The notes under the pieces: model-generated
What the model was told of the DNA's origin: nothing
Database searches by the model: none
What the model saw: the letters and a program-made list of their open reading frames with translations, nothing else
Program-made: the position numbers and the translations under genes
Part shown: positions 1 to 9,273 of the stretch, one piece after another
Layout: each line of letters opens with the position of its first letter
Numbering within the stretch: the first letter of the stretch is position 1
Origin: Sphingomonas vulcanisoli
Lineage (GTDB): Bacteria; Pseudomonadota; Alphaproteobacteria; Sphingomonadales; Sphingomonadaceae
Direction of reading: 5' to 3'
DNA length: 64,000 nt
Assembly: GCF_011761305.1 (NCBI RefSeq)
Contig: NZ_JAAOZC010000008.1
Location: 1 to 64,000, forward strand

Positions 1-683
1 AACGCTACTCCAAATCCCTCGATATGCTCGATGCCACACTCACACTCTTCTTCCATCGACACCTCATCAATGCAATACAAAGTGAACAATGCCCCGTTCC
101 GGGGAGGATCAGCCGCCCGTAGGCCCGCCGGCCAATGCGTCGGATCGAGCGGGGTGCGGCCCGCCAGCGCATTCGCATCGACATGGCTGACGATCGCCTC
201 CTCCTCGACCTCCAGATCACGCCAGCCGAGTGCGTGCAGTCTCTCCCCCGCACCTGCCAAGCCACCCTCGCTCACCACCAGATAGACGATCCGCCCATCA
301 TCGCAGCTCAGCATCGCGTCCACCGCACGGCCGATCGGCGCCCCATCGGGCGAGGTCACGGGCCGCCCTTCGACGCGCGAGAGCTGGAAGAGCCTAGTGC
401 GGACGGCGCTGTCCTGCGCCGCCGCCTCGGCACCCTTATCATAGCGCGCGCGCAGGCCGAGCCAGCGCCACACCCCGACCAGATCGACGATCAGCAGGAA
501 GCCGTTCGAGAGCATGAGATTGTGCTGCCCCGTCGCCAGCCCGACGATCACCCAGCCGATCGCGCCCACCGTGAAGACCACGAACCCCCAGCCGGTGATC
601 CGCGATCCGAGATTGGCCGCGGTCATCATCGCGGCGATCATCGTCGCGCCGGGCGCGATATATTGGGCGGCGTCGGTCAGCAT
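1..683 (-). CDS. PRC-barrel domain membrane protein (partial, runs off left edge)
   Basis: Reading the minus strand from an ATG at 683 gives an open frame of 227 codons that reaches base 1 without a stop, so the C-terminus is missing. The first 80 residues hold hydrophobic stretches (GWGFVVFTVGAIGWVIVGLA and a second around LLIVDLVGVWRWLGL), suggesting two or three membrane segments. Residues about 95-175 resemble a PRC-barrel: RLFQLSRVEGRPV, then SPDGAPIGRAVDAMLS and GRIVYLVVSEGG. PRC barrels occur in RimM and photosynthetic reaction-centre H subunits and as stand-alone proteins of unclear role. The start overlaps the end of the upstream nucleotidyltransferase gene by 7 bp, so it is probably translated from the kup mRNA. 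Function unknown. Confidence 0.75.
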   Translation of the reverse strand, partial: MLTDAAQYIAPGATMIAAMMTAANLGSRITGWGFVVFTVGAIGWVIVGLATGQHNLMLSNGFLLIVDLVGVWRWLGLRARYDKGAEAAAQDSAVRTRLFQLSRVEGRPVTSPDGAPIGRAVDAMLSCDDGRIVYLVVSEGGLAGAGERLHALGWRDLEVEEEAIVSHVDANALAGRTPLDPTHWPAGLRAADPPRNGALFTLYCIDEVSMEEECECGIEHIEGFGVA

Positions 684-1288
684 CTATAACTCCCCTTGGC
701 CATCCGAAACGCGCCCGCGCGCGTCGCGATCCGATAACGGAGGCGGCGGAGCGCGGCGGGCGTGTCGATATCGATGATGCAGCCTTCGCTGCCGGCGACT
801 TCGGCAATTTGCCGCCTATCGAGCAGCGCGGCGAGCCCCGCCTCGGAAGGCACCGTCCATCCTCTGATTGCGGCGGTGCGGACAAGCACAGGATGACCCG
901 GCTGGCCCGCCCAAATCGGCCGCAGCGCGTCACATCCCGCCGTGAGGCGATGACGGCCTGACCGCGCGAAGGGCATGTCGGCCAGGAAAATCACCGCTTC
1001 GTGATCTACCGGACGAAGCGCCCGGAGCCCGGCAGAGAGGCTGGCACCGATGCCGGCGCGGGCGTCTGGGGCTGTGCGGATCATCAATCCCGGCCACCGC
1101 AATCGTTTCACCAAGGCCCGGCGGCGCGCAAAGCCGGGCGGCAGGACCAAAATCGTCCGCTGCGCGCCCGCCCGCGCGGCGCGGAGGGCATGGGCCAGCA
1201 AAGGTTCGCCGCCCACATGTTCGAGGAGCTTGTCCCGTCGTCCGAACCGCCTGCCCTCGCCTCCTGCGAGCAGCAGCGCGACCCGCAT
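677..1288 (-). CDS. MobA/MocA-like nucleotidyltransferase (NTP_transf_3 family)
   Basis: A 203-residue protein with the N-terminal nucleotide-binding signature LLAGGEGRRFG (residues 6-16) followed by a Lys (RRDKLL), and a metal-binding DMP motif at about 104-106. These are the hallmarks of the MobA/MocA/IspD-type Rossmann nucleotidyltransferases, which attach a nucleotide to a phosphorylated acceptor such as molybdopterin. The GEGRR loop differs from the GxSxRMG of true MobA, so the substrate is uncertain; a molybdenum-cofactor CMP/GMP transferase is one possibility. The ATG at 1288 overlaps the kup stop by one base (TGATG), so translation is coupled; a longer in-frame extension to 1486 lies wholly inside kup and is rejected. 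Confidence 0.72.
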   Translation of the reverse strand: MRVALLLAGGEGRRFGRRDKLLEHVGGEPLLAHALRAARAGAQRTILVLPPGFARRRALVKRLRWPGLMIRTAPDARAGIGASLSAGLRALRPVDHEAVIFLADMPFARSGRHRLTAGCDALRPIWAGQPGHPVLVRTAAIRGWTVPSEAGLAALLDRRQIAEVAGSEGCIIDIDTPAALRRLRYRIATRAGAFRMAKGSYRC

Positions 1289-3219
1289 CAGATCTCGACC
1301 TGGCTGCCGAGCTCGACGACGCGATTGGTGGGCAGGCGGAAGAATTGCATCGCGCTTTCCGCGTTGCGCAGCATCCAGGCGAACAATTTCTCGCGCCACA
1401 GCGCCATGCCGGGCCGCTCCGAAGCGATCAGCGTCTGCCGCGCCAGGAAGAAGCTGGTGTCCATCATCCTGAATTGCGCCCCGCAATTGGTGGCGCGCGC
1501 CAAAGCGGCGGGCACGTCCGGCTCTTCCATGAAGCCGAAGTGCAGCACCAGCCGATAGAAGCCCTGGCCCAGATCTTCGAGCCCCTCACGCTTGAAATGG
1601 GGCACGTAGGGCACATCGACGATCTTCACTGTGAGCAGAATCACGCGATCGTGCAGCACCTTATTATGCTTGAGGTTATGCAGCAGCGCATGAGGTACGC
1701 CGTGCGGCGTCGATGTCATGAACACCGCGGTGCCCGGCACGCGCGTCGCCGATCCCGAGGCCGAGCGGACGAAGACGTCGATCGGCATCGAAACCTCGGC
1801 CATGCGCTTCAGCATCAGCTGGCGTCCACGCGCCCAGGTGGTGAGCAAAGTGAAGGCGACCCCGCCGATCAGCAGCGGGAACCAGCCGCCCGCGACGATC
1901 TTGGTCGCGTTGGAAGCCAGGTAGAGGAAATCGATCGTCAGGAAGACCCCGATCAGCGGCGCGGCATAATACCATTTCCAGCCCCACACCCGGAACATCA
2001 GCACCGCGACCATGCAGGTGGTGATGAACATCGTGCCCGTCACCGCAATGCCATAGGCCGCGGCCAGGTTCGAGGAGCTGCGGAAGGTGAGGGTCAGCAG
2101 AATCACCAGCACCATCAGCACGCTGTTCGCGATCGGCACGTAGATCTGCCCCGCAGTATGCTCACTGGTATGATCAATCCGCACGCGCGGCATCAGGCCG
2201 AGCTGCACCGCCTGCTGAACGACCGAGAAAGCACCGGTGATCACCGCCTGGCTGGCGATCACCGTCGCCACCGTCGCCAGCAGCACCAGCGGCAAGCGCA
2301 GCTGCTCGCTCGCCATCAGGAAGAACGGGTTCTCCACCTTGGCGGGATCGGCGAGCAATAGCGCGCCCTGCCCGCAATAGTTGAGCATCAGCGCGGGCAG
2401 GATGATCGCCACCCAGCTCAGCTGGATCGGCTTTTTGCCGAAATGACCCATATCGGCATACAGCGCCTCTGCCCCCGTCAGCGCCAGCACGACCGAGCCG
2501 AGCGCGAGGAACGCGAGCTTGGGATCCGATGCGATGAAGCGCGCCGCCCAGATCGGGTTCAGGCCCCACAATACGTCGGGCCGGTGCGCGATCGCCATGA
2601 TCCCCAGCACCGATATGGTGATGAAATAGACGATCATGATCGGGCCGAAGAAGCGCCCGATCGTCGCCGTGCCGCGCGACTGGATCAGGAACAGCGAGAC
2701 GAGGATCACCACCGAGATCGGCACCACCCATTCGGCGAAACCCTGGTGGATCGTCTCCAGGCCCTCGACCGCCGACAACACGGACATCGCGGGCGTGATG
2801 ATGCAATCGCCGAAGAATAAGGCGGTGGCTAGGATGCCGAGCAGGATGAGCCCCGATGTCCAGCGCCCGCCGCCGCTGCGCCGCTGGATCAGCGCGAGCA
2901 GCGCCAGGCTGCCGCCTTCGCCCTTATTGTCCGCCCGCAGGATGACGAGAATATATTTGAAGGTGACGACCACCATCAGCGACCAGAAGATCAGGCTGAC
3001 GACGCCCAAGATGTGCAGCGGATCGACCGTCAGTTTGTGATGGCCGATGAAAATCTCGCGCATCGAATAGAGCGGGCTGGTGCCGATATCGCCATAGACG
3101 ACGCCGATCGCGCCAAGGCCGAGCGCCAGCAGCCGATTTTTGCCAGCGCCGTGCGATTCCATATCCGCAGACGCATCAAGCGGCGCGGCAGGATCTGCGA
3201 CGGCAATCTCGGCGTTCAT
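1288..3219 (-). CDS. kup: Low-affinity K+ transport protein Kup (KUP/HAK/KT family)
   Basis: A 643-residue inner-membrane protein, close to the usual length for bacterial Kup (about 620-640). The N-terminal family signature [17 protein letters not shown] is present near residue 40, followed by about twelve hydrophobic segments (for example [20 protein letters not shown] and [16 protein letters not shown]-like stretches) and a hydrophilic cytosolic C-terminal domain ending [10 protein letters not shown]. Kup imports K+ together with H+ and matters most at low pH or hyperosmotic stress. It is the first gene of a probable three-gene unit with a nucleotidyltransferase and a PRC-barrel protein that overlap end to end. 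The 180-bp upstream gap shows no obvious K+ riboswitch. Start ATG at 3219. Confidence 0.95.
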   Translation of the reverse strand: MNAEIAVADPAAPLDASADMESHGAGKNRLLALGLGAIGVVYGDIGTSPLYSMREIFIGHHKLTVDPLHILGVVSLIFWSLMVVVTFKYILVILRADNKGEGGSLALLALIQRRSGGGRWTSGLILLGILATALFFGDCIITPAMSVLSAVEGLETIHQGFAEWVVPISVVILVSLFLIQSRGTATIGRFFGPIMIVYFITISVLGIMAIAHRPDVLWGLNPIWAARFIASDPKLAFLALGSVVLALTGAEALYADMGHFGKKPIQLSWVAIILPALMLNYCGQGALLLADPAKVENPFFLMASEQLRLPLVLLATVATVIASQAVITGAFSVVQQAVQLGLMPRVRIDHTSEHTAGQIYVPIANSVLMVLVILLTLTFRSSSNLAAAYGIAVTGTMFITTCMVAVLMFRVWGWKWYYAAPLIGVFLTIDFLYLASNATKIVAGGWFPLLIGGVAFTLLTTWARGRQLMLKRMAEVSMPIDVFVRSASGSATRVPGTAVFMTSTPHGVPHALLHNLKHNKVLHDRVILLTVKIVDVPYVPHFKREGLEDLGQGFYRLVLHFGFMEEPDVPAALARATNCGAQFRMMDTSFFLARQTLIASERPGMALWREKLFAWMLRNAESAMQFFRLPTNRVVELGSQVEI

Positions 3220-3401
3220 TGAAAGCGGCTAAGCCTCGGAACTTTCGGGAGGAATTCGGCAATTGCGGGCTGCTTATTTCTGATATGCCCGGTCCTCATC
3301 CGGCAGCAGCGGCGCGGCGCCTAGCACTAAGCCGTTGGGGGAGCAACGACCGATACATCAGCGGTTAAGGCGAAACGGCAAGGTTGCCGCCCGGTTCCGC
3401 C

Positions 3402-4151
3402 TCAAATGGCGCCGTCGTCCTTATATTTCAACTCGAGGTAACGCTGCTGCGCGGCGAACTTGCTGAGATCGCCGCTGGCGAGATCGGCGCTCATCCGGGC
3501 CAGCTCGCCCTCCACCACCGTAAGCCCCTCGGCCAACTGGCGATCGGGCGAAGGACCGTCCTTCTCGACCTTGCGCAGCGAGGCGGGCACACGGTTATAG
3601 CCTTGGATCAGATCGGGCAGTTCCTCAGCGATCAGCTTGCGCACTTCCTGCGCGATCGGCTCGCGCGGATCGATGGTGGCAAGCTGGGGCGCCAGCGTTT
3701 CCAGCCGCACGCCGATGCCGTCGACCAGCTTCGCGGCCGGCGCGGGCAGCGCGGGGCGCTGCGCCTGCAGCCACGCCTCGGTGCGCGACGGCAATTGCGG
3801 CAGATCGCTCTGGACGAGCCGCTGCGGCGTCTCCTCGGGCTGGCGGCTGGCGGCGATGATTACCGTCCAGGCGATCACCAGCGTAACGACGGCGGCCAGG
3901 AAGCCCATCATCCCGATCGGGCCGATCACCAAGCCCCAGGCGAGGACCGCCGCGACGACCACCGCCACCGCCGCGAACAACCGCCGGGTGACGACCAGAC
4001 CCTGGCGATACTTCCTCTGACGCGCGGCCTTGGCGAGGCGGCGGCCTTCGGGCGAGACGCGCTGGAGCAGCGCCTCGGCATCCGAATAATCCATCCGCCG
4101 CCGCTCGAGGATGGCCCGGGCGTTGGCGAGTTCGCGATCGCTATCGACCAT
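3402..4151 (-). CDS. XpaC-like membrane protein paired with TelA
   Basis: A 249-residue protein with a charged N-terminus rich in Arg (AKAARQRKYRQG), a pair of hydrophobic helices at about 52-103 (LFAAVAVVVAAVLAWGLVIG, then MMGFLAAVVTLVIAWTVII), and a long mostly helical soluble tail. The ATG shares one base with the stop of the upstream telA-like gene (TGATG). A membrane protein of this shape coupled to TelA recalls the xpaC-yaaN pair of Bacillus, in which XpaC belongs to the '5-bromo-4-chloroindolyl phosphate hydrolysis' family. The similarity is in organisation and topology rather than in any motif I can prove. A membrane anchor or partner for the cytosolic TelA protein is the most economical reading. 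Confidence 0.6.
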   Translation of the reverse strand: MVDSDRELANARAILERRRMDYSDAEALLQRVSPEGRRLAKAARQRKYRQGLVVTRRLFAAVAVVVAAVLAWGLVIGPIGMMGFLAAVVTLVIAWTVIIAASRQPEETPQRLVQSDLPQLPSRTEAWLQAQRPALPAPAAKLVDGIGVRLETLAPQLATIDPREPIAQEVRKLIAEELPDLIQGYNRVPASLRKVEKDGPSPDRQLAEGLTVVEGELARMSADLASGDLSKFAAQQRYLELKYKDDGAI

Positions 4152-5371
4152 CAGACGGGCTTGAACGGATCTTCGGCCGCCGGCGTCGCGCCGCCGGAGG
4201 TGAGCCGCGCCTGCGCCGCGCCCTCGGCCCGCGCAATATAGCCGCGCGATTTCTCGACCTCACTCGAAAGGCTGTCGACCGTAGTCTTCATCGAATCGAG
4301 CGCCTCCAGCTTGAAGCGATCGACCGCGTCCATCGTATCGTAAATATTCTGAAAGGCGCGCTTCAGCGTCTCGATCGGGATGGTCGAACCGGCGGCCTGT
4401 TGATGGATCTGCGCGGTCTGATTGCGCAACATCTCGCCGGTCGAATCGATGATCTTGGCGGTGGTGGTGTTGAGCGAGGTGATCTGATCGAGCACCAGTT
4501 TCTGCCCGACCAGCGCCTGCGCCACCGTCACCGCCGTGCGCAGCGCCGCGACCGTGGTGGTCGATGCGCGATCGACACCCTTCATGAGCTCGATATTGTT
4601 CTTCTTGACCAGATCCAGCGCGAGATAGCCCTGCACCGATACCGCCATCTGGGTCAGCAGATCCTGATGGCGCTGGCGCACATAGAAGAGCGCGCTCTCG
4701 CGGATCGCCTTGGCCTTGGCCGGATCACTCGCGTCCAGCTCGTTGGCCTTGTCTTCCAGCAGCGTGTCGGCGGTCTGGGCGTAATGGATCATCTGCTCCA
4801 GCCGGCCCATCGCCGCCCACAAGGCCTGCCGCTCGGTATCGATCGCGGCATTGTCCTTGAGCAGCTCATCCTTGCCGTTCTTGAGGCTGACCAGGATCGA
4901 GGAAATGTGGGTCTGCGAGCTTTTGTAGCTGTCGAAATAATTCTTCAGCTTGTTGCCGAACGGGATGATCCCGAAGATCTTGCGCGGCGCGAGCAGATTG
5001 CCCTTCTTGACCGGATCGAGTTCCTCGATCGTGCGGCGCAGCTGCGCGAGATCGGCGCCGACGCCGGTATCGCCGTCCATCGCGCGCGCCGGGCGATCGA
5101 GAAAGCGGTTCGATTGCCCCGCCGCATCGCGGATCTCCTTGGCGCCGAGGTTGGAGATCGTATCGATGCGCTTGCCGAACTCCGGCGAATTGGCGTCGAG
5201 CTCGGCGAGTTGATCGACGAAGGTGCCGACGCGCTTGGCCAGCTCGCTCTTCACGCTATCGTCGATCGGCACCAGCCCGGCGGCGCGCGCGGGCGCGATC
5301 GCCTGCACCGGTGTCGGCGGCGTCAGAACGAGATCGCTCTCGGTTGCGGTATCAGTCGCGGTCGTCGCCAA
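4151..5371 (-). CDS. telA: Toxic anion resistance protein TelA family
   Basis: A 406-residue soluble, almost wholly helical protein. Family features visible are the repeated long coiled-coil segments, LAELDANSPEFGKRIDTI near the N-terminus, the block FGIIPFGNKLKNYFDSYKSS around residue 140, and the C-terminal run of amphipathic helices (LKRAFQNIYDTMDAVDRFK). TelA/KlaA/YaaN proteins are associated with resistance to tellurite and to cell-wall-active agents; the mechanism is not known. The reading frame opens at TTG (5371) preceded by GGAG at a proper distance; no ATG is available before the conserved region. Its stop overlaps the start of the XpaC-like gene by one base, so the two form a translationally coupled pair. 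Confidence 0.85.
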   Translation of the reverse strand: MATTATDTATESDLVLTPPTPVQAIAPARAAGLVPIDDSVKSELAKRVGTFVDQLAELDANSPEFGKRIDTISNLGAKEIRDAAGQSNRFLDRPARAMDGDTGVGADLAQLRRTIEELDPVKKGNLLAPRKIFGIIPFGNKLKNYFDSYKSSQTHISSILVSLKNGKDELLKDNAAIDTERQALWAAMGRLEQMIHYAQTADTLLEDKANELDASDPAKAKAIRESALFYVRQRHQDLLTQMAVSVQGYLALDLVKKNNIELMKGVDRASTTTVAALRTAVTVAQALVGQKLVLDQITSLNTTTAKIIDSTGEMLRNQTAQIHQQAAGSTIPIETLKRAFQNIYDTMDAVDRFKLEALDSMKTTVDSLSSEVEKSRGYIARAEGAAQARLTSGGATPAAEDPFKPV

Positions 5372-5493
5372 GGATGGTCTCCAGCCCGAAATTTCCCGAC
5401 AAGATGGCCGCTTCCGGTGCCCTGTTCAAGTCATACAGCAACGCCGCCGGGCCGGGGAGGCTCGACGGCGCCGATGTTCAGCTGGAAAGGGGC

Positions 5494-6195
5494 TTAGCCG
5501 AGGTTGGCGATCGCGTGCACCGCACGGCGCGAGCGCAGGCTGGCGCCGACCACGCCGAAGCCAATCACCATCATCGCCCAAGTGGCGGCTTCGGGCACCT
5601 GCGCTACCGGAGCGAGCGTGGAACCGGCGTTGAACGCCGCCGTATTGGCGGTGGTCGTGCCGGTATTCTTCACGCCGATGCCCGAGAAGGACGTGTAATC
5701 GGTATCGTTGTAGACCGAGATTGCAGAGACCGTCGCGATGAACACATCCTGGAAGTTGTTGGTCGCGCCGTCGCCGCCGCCGGTGGTCCGATAGTCGGGC
5801 CCGGTATAATTCAGGACGAGATTAGGAACGTCTGCGCTGTCTCTTTCACCGGGAACGGTGGCAAGGAACGTCGTATCAGTGGTGTTGGGCGTGGTGACGA
5901 TGAAGTTGCCGCCGGGATCCAGCGCCGTATTGAAGTTCACGTTCGCGCTACCCGCGACATAGCCCGCGAAATCGAAAATCGTCAGCTGTGAATCGAACAT
6001 CCGCCCGGACTGGGGATCGACCGCGGCTGCCGAAAGGCCCTGATCGCCGGTCAGCTTGATATTGTAGGTGTACAGATAGCCGCCGCTGACCGCGACGGGC
6101 GAGTTGACCAGCGTGGGAACGAGCGATGCTTGCGCAGCGCTTCCTCCAATAACGGCGGACAGCAGACAAACGCCTGCAGAAAGCAACTTACGCAT
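5494..6195 (-). CDS. PEPxxWA-CTERM sorting domain exported protein
   Basis: A 233-residue secreted protein. It begins with a signal peptide (MRKLLSAGVCLLSAVIGGSA, likely cut after AQA) and ends with the sorting tail VPEAATWAMMVIGFG, then a hydrophobic stretch and the basic stop LRSRRA. This is the sphingomonad PEPxxWA-CTERM variant recognised by exosortase/EpsH systems, which usually place proteins in the envelope together with exopolysaccharide. The middle is Thr/Asn/Gly rich with no catalytic motif. The start chosen is the ATG at 6195, preceded by AAGGGG nine bases upstream; an in-frame ATG at 6228 would add eleven residues before the signal peptide and is less likely. Function unknown. Confidence 0.85.
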   Translation of the reverse strand: MRKLLSAGVCLLSAVIGGSAAQASLVPTLVNSPVAVSGGYLYTYNIKLTGDQGLSAAAVDPQSGRMFDSQLTIFDFAGYVAGSANVNFNTALDPGGNFIVTTPNTTDTTFLATVPGERDSADVPNLVLNYTGPDYRTTGGGDGATNNFQDVFIATVSAISVYNDTDYTSFSGIGVKNTGTTTANTAAFNAGSTLAPVAQVPEAATWAMMVIGFGVVGASLRSRRAVHAIANLG

Positions 6196-6381
6196 ACAGA
6201 TACCCCTTACACAACAAAACAAACGCAATCGTGCGCCGCAGCATAAGCGTTAACAGGGGTTAAGGTTCCGCTCGGGTTCCGTCACCGCCCGCAGAAAAGC
6301 ATTTGAGATTCAATGAACTTACGGCGCGCTGCAATGTTCGCGGCCCCGGGCATCATCCGATGCGGCGCACAAAGCAATCAG

Positions 6382-7053
6382 CTAGAAATCCACCTTATCG
6401 TAATGATCGGGCGGTCCGACGACCTCCATCCGCTCCGACAGGAGGGGCCGGAAGCTCGGGCGGCTTTTCATGCCCGCATACCAGTGGCGAGTGCGGTCGT
6501 GGCCCCGCCAATCGATACCGCCGAGATAGTCGGCAACCGAGATGTGCGCCGCCGCCGCCAGGTCCGCGAGGCTGAACAAAGGCCCTGCCATCCAACGGCG
6601 ATGATCGAGCAGCCAATCGACATAATCGAGGTGGCTGTTGGCCAGCCGCATCGCCTCGCGCAGCGCCTTGGCATCGGGCGAGAGGCGATGGACGAGACGC
6701 TTCTCCATCCGCTCATACATCAGCGGGCGCACGACCTCGTCGTGGAACTTGTGGTCGAACCACACCGCCAGCCGACGGATCTCGGCGCGGTGCGCGGCGG
6801 TGCCGGGCAGCATCGTCGCCCGCTCGATCGTCTCTTCGAGATAATCGCAGATCGCCGCCGAATCGATCAGCACCAGTCCGCCGACCTTATCGACCAGCAC
6901 GGGCGTCTGTCCGGCGGGGTTCATGTCGAGGAATTCGTCGCGCTGGTCCCACGGGCTTTCACGCACCAGCTCATAGCCCTCGCCCTTCTCACCGAGCAGC
7001 AGGCGGACCTTGCGCGAAAAGGGGCAGAGCGGGAATTGATAGAGTTGCCACAT
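6382..7053 (-). CDS. fzlA: FzlA-like glutathione-S-transferase-fold cell-division protein
   Basis: A 223-residue GST-fold protein. The N-terminal thioredoxin-like half carries CPFSRKVRLLLGEKG (residues 10-24) and NPAGQTPVLVD. The C-terminal helical half contains LAVWFDHKFHDEVVRPLMYE and ends in the short acidic tail GPPDHYDKVDF. From memory of the family, Caulobacter FzlA, which binds FtsZ and couples it to septal wall synthesis, has the same WFDxKFxxEV core and a conserved C-terminal tail, so FzlA is favoured over a detoxifying GST. The Cys in CPFSRK sits where some GSTs have the catalytic Ser/Cys. Start ATG 7053; a longer start at 7134 adds a non-conserved basic leader. Monocistronic as far as can be seen. 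Confidence 0.72.
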   Translation of the reverse strand: MWQLYQFPLCPFSRKVRLLLGEKGEGYELVRESPWDQRDEFLDMNPAGQTPVLVDKVGGLVLIDSAAICDYLEETIERATMLPGTAAHRAEIRRLAVWFDHKFHDEVVRPLMYERMEKRLVHRLSPDAKALREAMRLANSHLDYVDWLLDHRRWMAGPLFSLADLAAAAHISVADYLGGIDWRGHDRTRHWYAGMKSRPSFRPLLSERMEVVGPPDHYDKVDF

Positions 7054-7187
7054 GCGTGGCGGACTTAAACCGATCTTCGGCGCGGATGCCAGCGCGACGC
7101 GCGGGCGTGCCGAAAGCTTCTGTGGACAAAGCAAAGGCCGGAGTCGCGCATGGCGGCCCCAGCCTCTGTTATTACCCTATCGGCGTG

Positions 7188-7391
7188 TCAGCGATTTTGG
7201 GCGTTACCGGCGTTGGGATTGCCCTGCCCGGCCTGATTGTCGCGATCGCGATCGGCGTTCTGGTCGTCCTTCGCGCCGCCCTGCTGGTTCTGCTGGCGAT
7301 CCGCCTGCTGGTTGCGGTCCTGCTGCTGGTTGCCGTCGCGGTCGGCGTTGCCAGCGTTGTTGCCACCGGCGTTATTGTTGGTGTCAGCCAT
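7188..7391 (-). CDS. Asn/Gln/Asp/Gly-rich low-complexity microprotein
   Basis: A 67-residue protein made almost only of Asn, Gln, Asp, Gly, Ala, Arg and Lys, for example MADTNNNAGGNNAGN and QADRQQNQQGGAKDDQ. It has no hydrophobic residue of note after the start, no Cys and no aromatic residue, so it should be fully disordered. Translation is supported by a textbook AGGAG seven bases before the ATG at 7391. It is flanked by divergent or tandem unrelated genes and looks monocistronic. Possible parallels are hydrophilin-like or stress-protective peptides, but no family is recognised. The opposite strand of the same DNA encodes a continuous Val/Leu/Ala stretch, which is a mirror effect of Asn/Gln/Asp codons rather than a gene. 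Confidence 0.6.
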   Translation of the reverse strand: MADTNNNAGGNNAGNADRDGNQQQDRNQQADRQQNQQGGAKDDQNADRDRDNQAGQGNPNAGNAQNR

Positions 7392-7483
7392 GATCTTCTC
7401 CTATCGGCTTGGCCTTTGGGAAGGCAGGGGAAGAACCTGCGGACGGCCCTTGCCGTTCCGTCAAATGCGCTCAACGGCTGGCC

Positions 7484-8674
7484 TCAACGCTCGCCCGTGT
7501 CGATCCCGAAATTGAGGCGGCGGGTAACGCTCGCGTCCAGCACCGCCATGATGAAATAGCCGATCGCCCATTTGGTCCGGGTGAGGAAGCCCGCGCGTTC
7601 ATGCTCCTGCACGGTCACTTCCTGACTATCGACGAGTTCGCCATCGAAATAGGCGCGGATATGCGCGGCGAAGGCCTTGTCCTCGATCCGGAGCATCAGC
7701 TCGAGATTGAGGAACATGCTGCGCATATCGAAATTGGCCGAGCCGATGTGGACGACATTATCGAGCAGGAAGAGCTTGGTATGGAGCTTGCGCGGCTGAT
7801 ATTCGAAGACGCGCACGCCGCGCTTGAGCAGCCGGGTAAAGGTGTGCCGCGCCGCCGCCACCGCCACGGCATGATCCGCCTTGGAGGGTGTAATCAGCCG
7901 TGCAGAGCCGCCGCGCTGCGCGATGCGCTCGATCCGCCGCATCATTCGGGGGCTGGGCGCGAAATAGGCGGCGATCATACTGAGATCGCTCGTATGCTCC
8001 ATGTCCCACTTCAACGTGCGTGCCCAGGGGCTCAATCGCCGCATCGGGCCGCCGAACAGCCAGCGTACCGGCGTACCGGGAGGCTCGCTCCATTCGCGCA
8101 ACGCATGGCGCAGCTCGCGCATCGAGACGATGTCATGGTGCGTCCAGCGCGCCAGCGCGTCGAAATAGCCGGTGATCCGCTTCGCCGCCGGCCCCTCGAC
8201 GACAAGGCCCAAATCGCGCCAGCCCTTGGTGTCGTCGAAATAATCATCCTCGATATTGAAGCCGCCGATGATCGCGATGCCTTCGTCGGCCAGCGCCAGC
8301 TTCTGATGGTTGCGCAGGAAATAGCGGCGGCCGTAGCGCGGGATGAAGCGGCAGATGTCGGCACCCTTGTCGCTCAGGCAATCGAAGAAATCGGCGGGCA
8401 CCGAGCTGCCGAAGCCATCGACGATCAGCCGCACGTCGACGCCCCGTTCGATCGCCTCCAGCATCGCCGCGCGCACGTCGCGGCCTACCTTATCGTCGCA
8501 ATAGATGTAGTAGAGGATGCGCAGCGAATGTTTCGCGCCGCGAATCAGCCGCAGCAGCGCCGCCAGCCGCTCCGATCCATCGGGCAGCAAGGTGAAATGA
8601 TTGCCGGCCACCTCGAACGACGGGCGTGACGCCGGGGCGACGCCGTTTTCATTGACTTGCGGCTCCGTCGCCAT
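7484..8674 (-). CDS. Phospholipase D-family cardiolipin synthase-like protein
   Basis: A 396-residue protein with two HKD motifs of the PLD superfamily: [18 protein letters not shown] near residue 120 and [19 protein letters not shown] near residue 295. Each supplies the His-Lys-Asp triad for a phosphatidyl-enzyme intermediate. Arrangement and length match the soluble-type ClsB/ClsC cardiolipin synthases, which lack the N-terminal membrane helices of ClsA; none are seen here. The likely reaction is transfer of a phosphatidyl group to phosphatidylglycerol or another alcohol acceptor. Start ATG 8674; rpoZ is transcribed divergently 59 bp away, so the two share a promoter region. Another PLD activity cannot be excluded. 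Confidence 0.85.
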   Translation of the reverse strand: MATEPQVNENGVAPASRPSFEVAGNHFTLLPDGSERLAALLRLIRGAKHSLRILYYIYCDDKVGRDVRAAMLEAIERGVDVRLIVDGFGSSVPADFFDCLSDKGADICRFIPRYGRRYFLRNHQKLALADEGIAIIGGFNIEDDYFDDTKGWRDLGLVVEGPAAKRITGYFDALARWTHHDIVSMRELRHALREWSEPPGTPVRWLFGGPMRRLSPWARTLKWDMEHTSDLSMIAAYFAPSPRMMRRIERIAQRGGSARLITPSKADHAVAVAAARHTFTRLLKRGVRVFEYQPRKLHTKLFLLDNVVHIGSANFDMRSMFLNLELMLRIEDKAFAAHIRAYFDGELVDSQEVTVQEHERAGFLTRTKWAIGYFIMAVLDASVTRRLNFGIDTGER

Positions 8675-8733
8675 TAAGTGCGCGCCCTTCCCAAAGCACC
8701 AAAAGCTTTGCCCGTTTTCCGGAGCGTTTCAGC

Positions 8734-9075
8734 ATGGCCCGCGTAACCGTCGAGGATTGCGTCGACAAGGTTCCCAATCGTTTTGATCTCGTCCTGCTGG
8801 CCGCGCAGCGCGCGCGCCAGATCTCGGGCGGGGGCGAACTCACGATCGATCGTGATCGTGATAAAAATCCGGTCGTGGCGCTCCGCGAGATCGCCGAAGA
8901 GACGATCCTGCCCGAGGATATGAGCGAATCGCTCGTCGCCAGCCTGCAGAAGGTCCAGATCGACGACGACGATGCGGTCGATGCGATCGGCTCGCTCGCC
9001 CAGTCGGCCGAGGCGCTCCGCCTCACCGCCGCCGCCCCTCCGCGCAACCAGAGCCTGGGCGGCGATTACGAATAA
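8734..9075 (+). CDS. rpoZ: DNA-directed RNA polymerase omega subunit
   Basis: A 113-residue protein beginning [20 protein letters not shown], the conserved omega opening, with [10 protein letters not shown] and [11 protein letters not shown] following in the expected order. Omega wraps the C-terminal tail of the beta-prime subunit, assists polymerase assembly and in proteobacteria contributes to one ppGpp binding site. That fits its position directly upstream of the spoT/rsh gene on the same strand, a conserved proteobacterial order. A 128-bp palindromic repeat separates the two genes here. The C-terminus ([11 protein letters not shown] and after) is a lineage-variable extension. Confidence 0.95.
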   Translation: MARVTVEDCVDKVPNRFDLVLLAAQRARQISGGGELTIDRDRDKNPVVALREIAEETILPEDMSESLVASLQKVQIDDDDAVDAIGSLAQSAEALRLTAAAPPRNQSLGGDYE

Positions 9076-9080
9076 TTTAA

Positions 9081-9208
9081 ATCCTCCCCCGCCAGGGGGA
9101 GGTGTCAGCGCAAGCTGACGGAGGGGGAGGTCACGAGGGCCTCGATAGCTGACCGCCGCCCTCCCCCTCCGTCGCCTTCGGCGCCACCTCCCCCTGGCGG
9201 GGGAGGAT
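9081..9208. repeat. Family A palindromic repeat, copy 1 (rpoZ-spoT)
   Basis: The 5' end reads ATCCTCCCCCGCCAGGGGG and the 3' end is its near-perfect inverse, closing CCTGGCGGGGGAGGAT. Each arm is itself a small hairpin, with CTGACGGAGGGGG and CCCCCTCCGTC as the inner inverted pair. This copy carries the CCGCCAGG loop variant also seen at 45736. It lies between two tandem plus-strand genes. Confidence 0.85.
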
Positions 9209-9273
9209 TCTTTTGCGTGCAATTCCGCCGCTTTCTCCTTGCCTAAGCGCCCGCCCCGACTCATCTTGGGCGG

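Noticed and set aside
7056-7559. Plus-strand 167-residue frame with long Val/Leu/Ala-rich membrane-like stretches
   Set aside because: It is the reverse reading of the Asn/Gln/Asp-rich gene at 7188-7391, whose codons turn into hydrophobic ones on the other strand. The minus-strand gene has a proper ribosome-binding site, this one does not.
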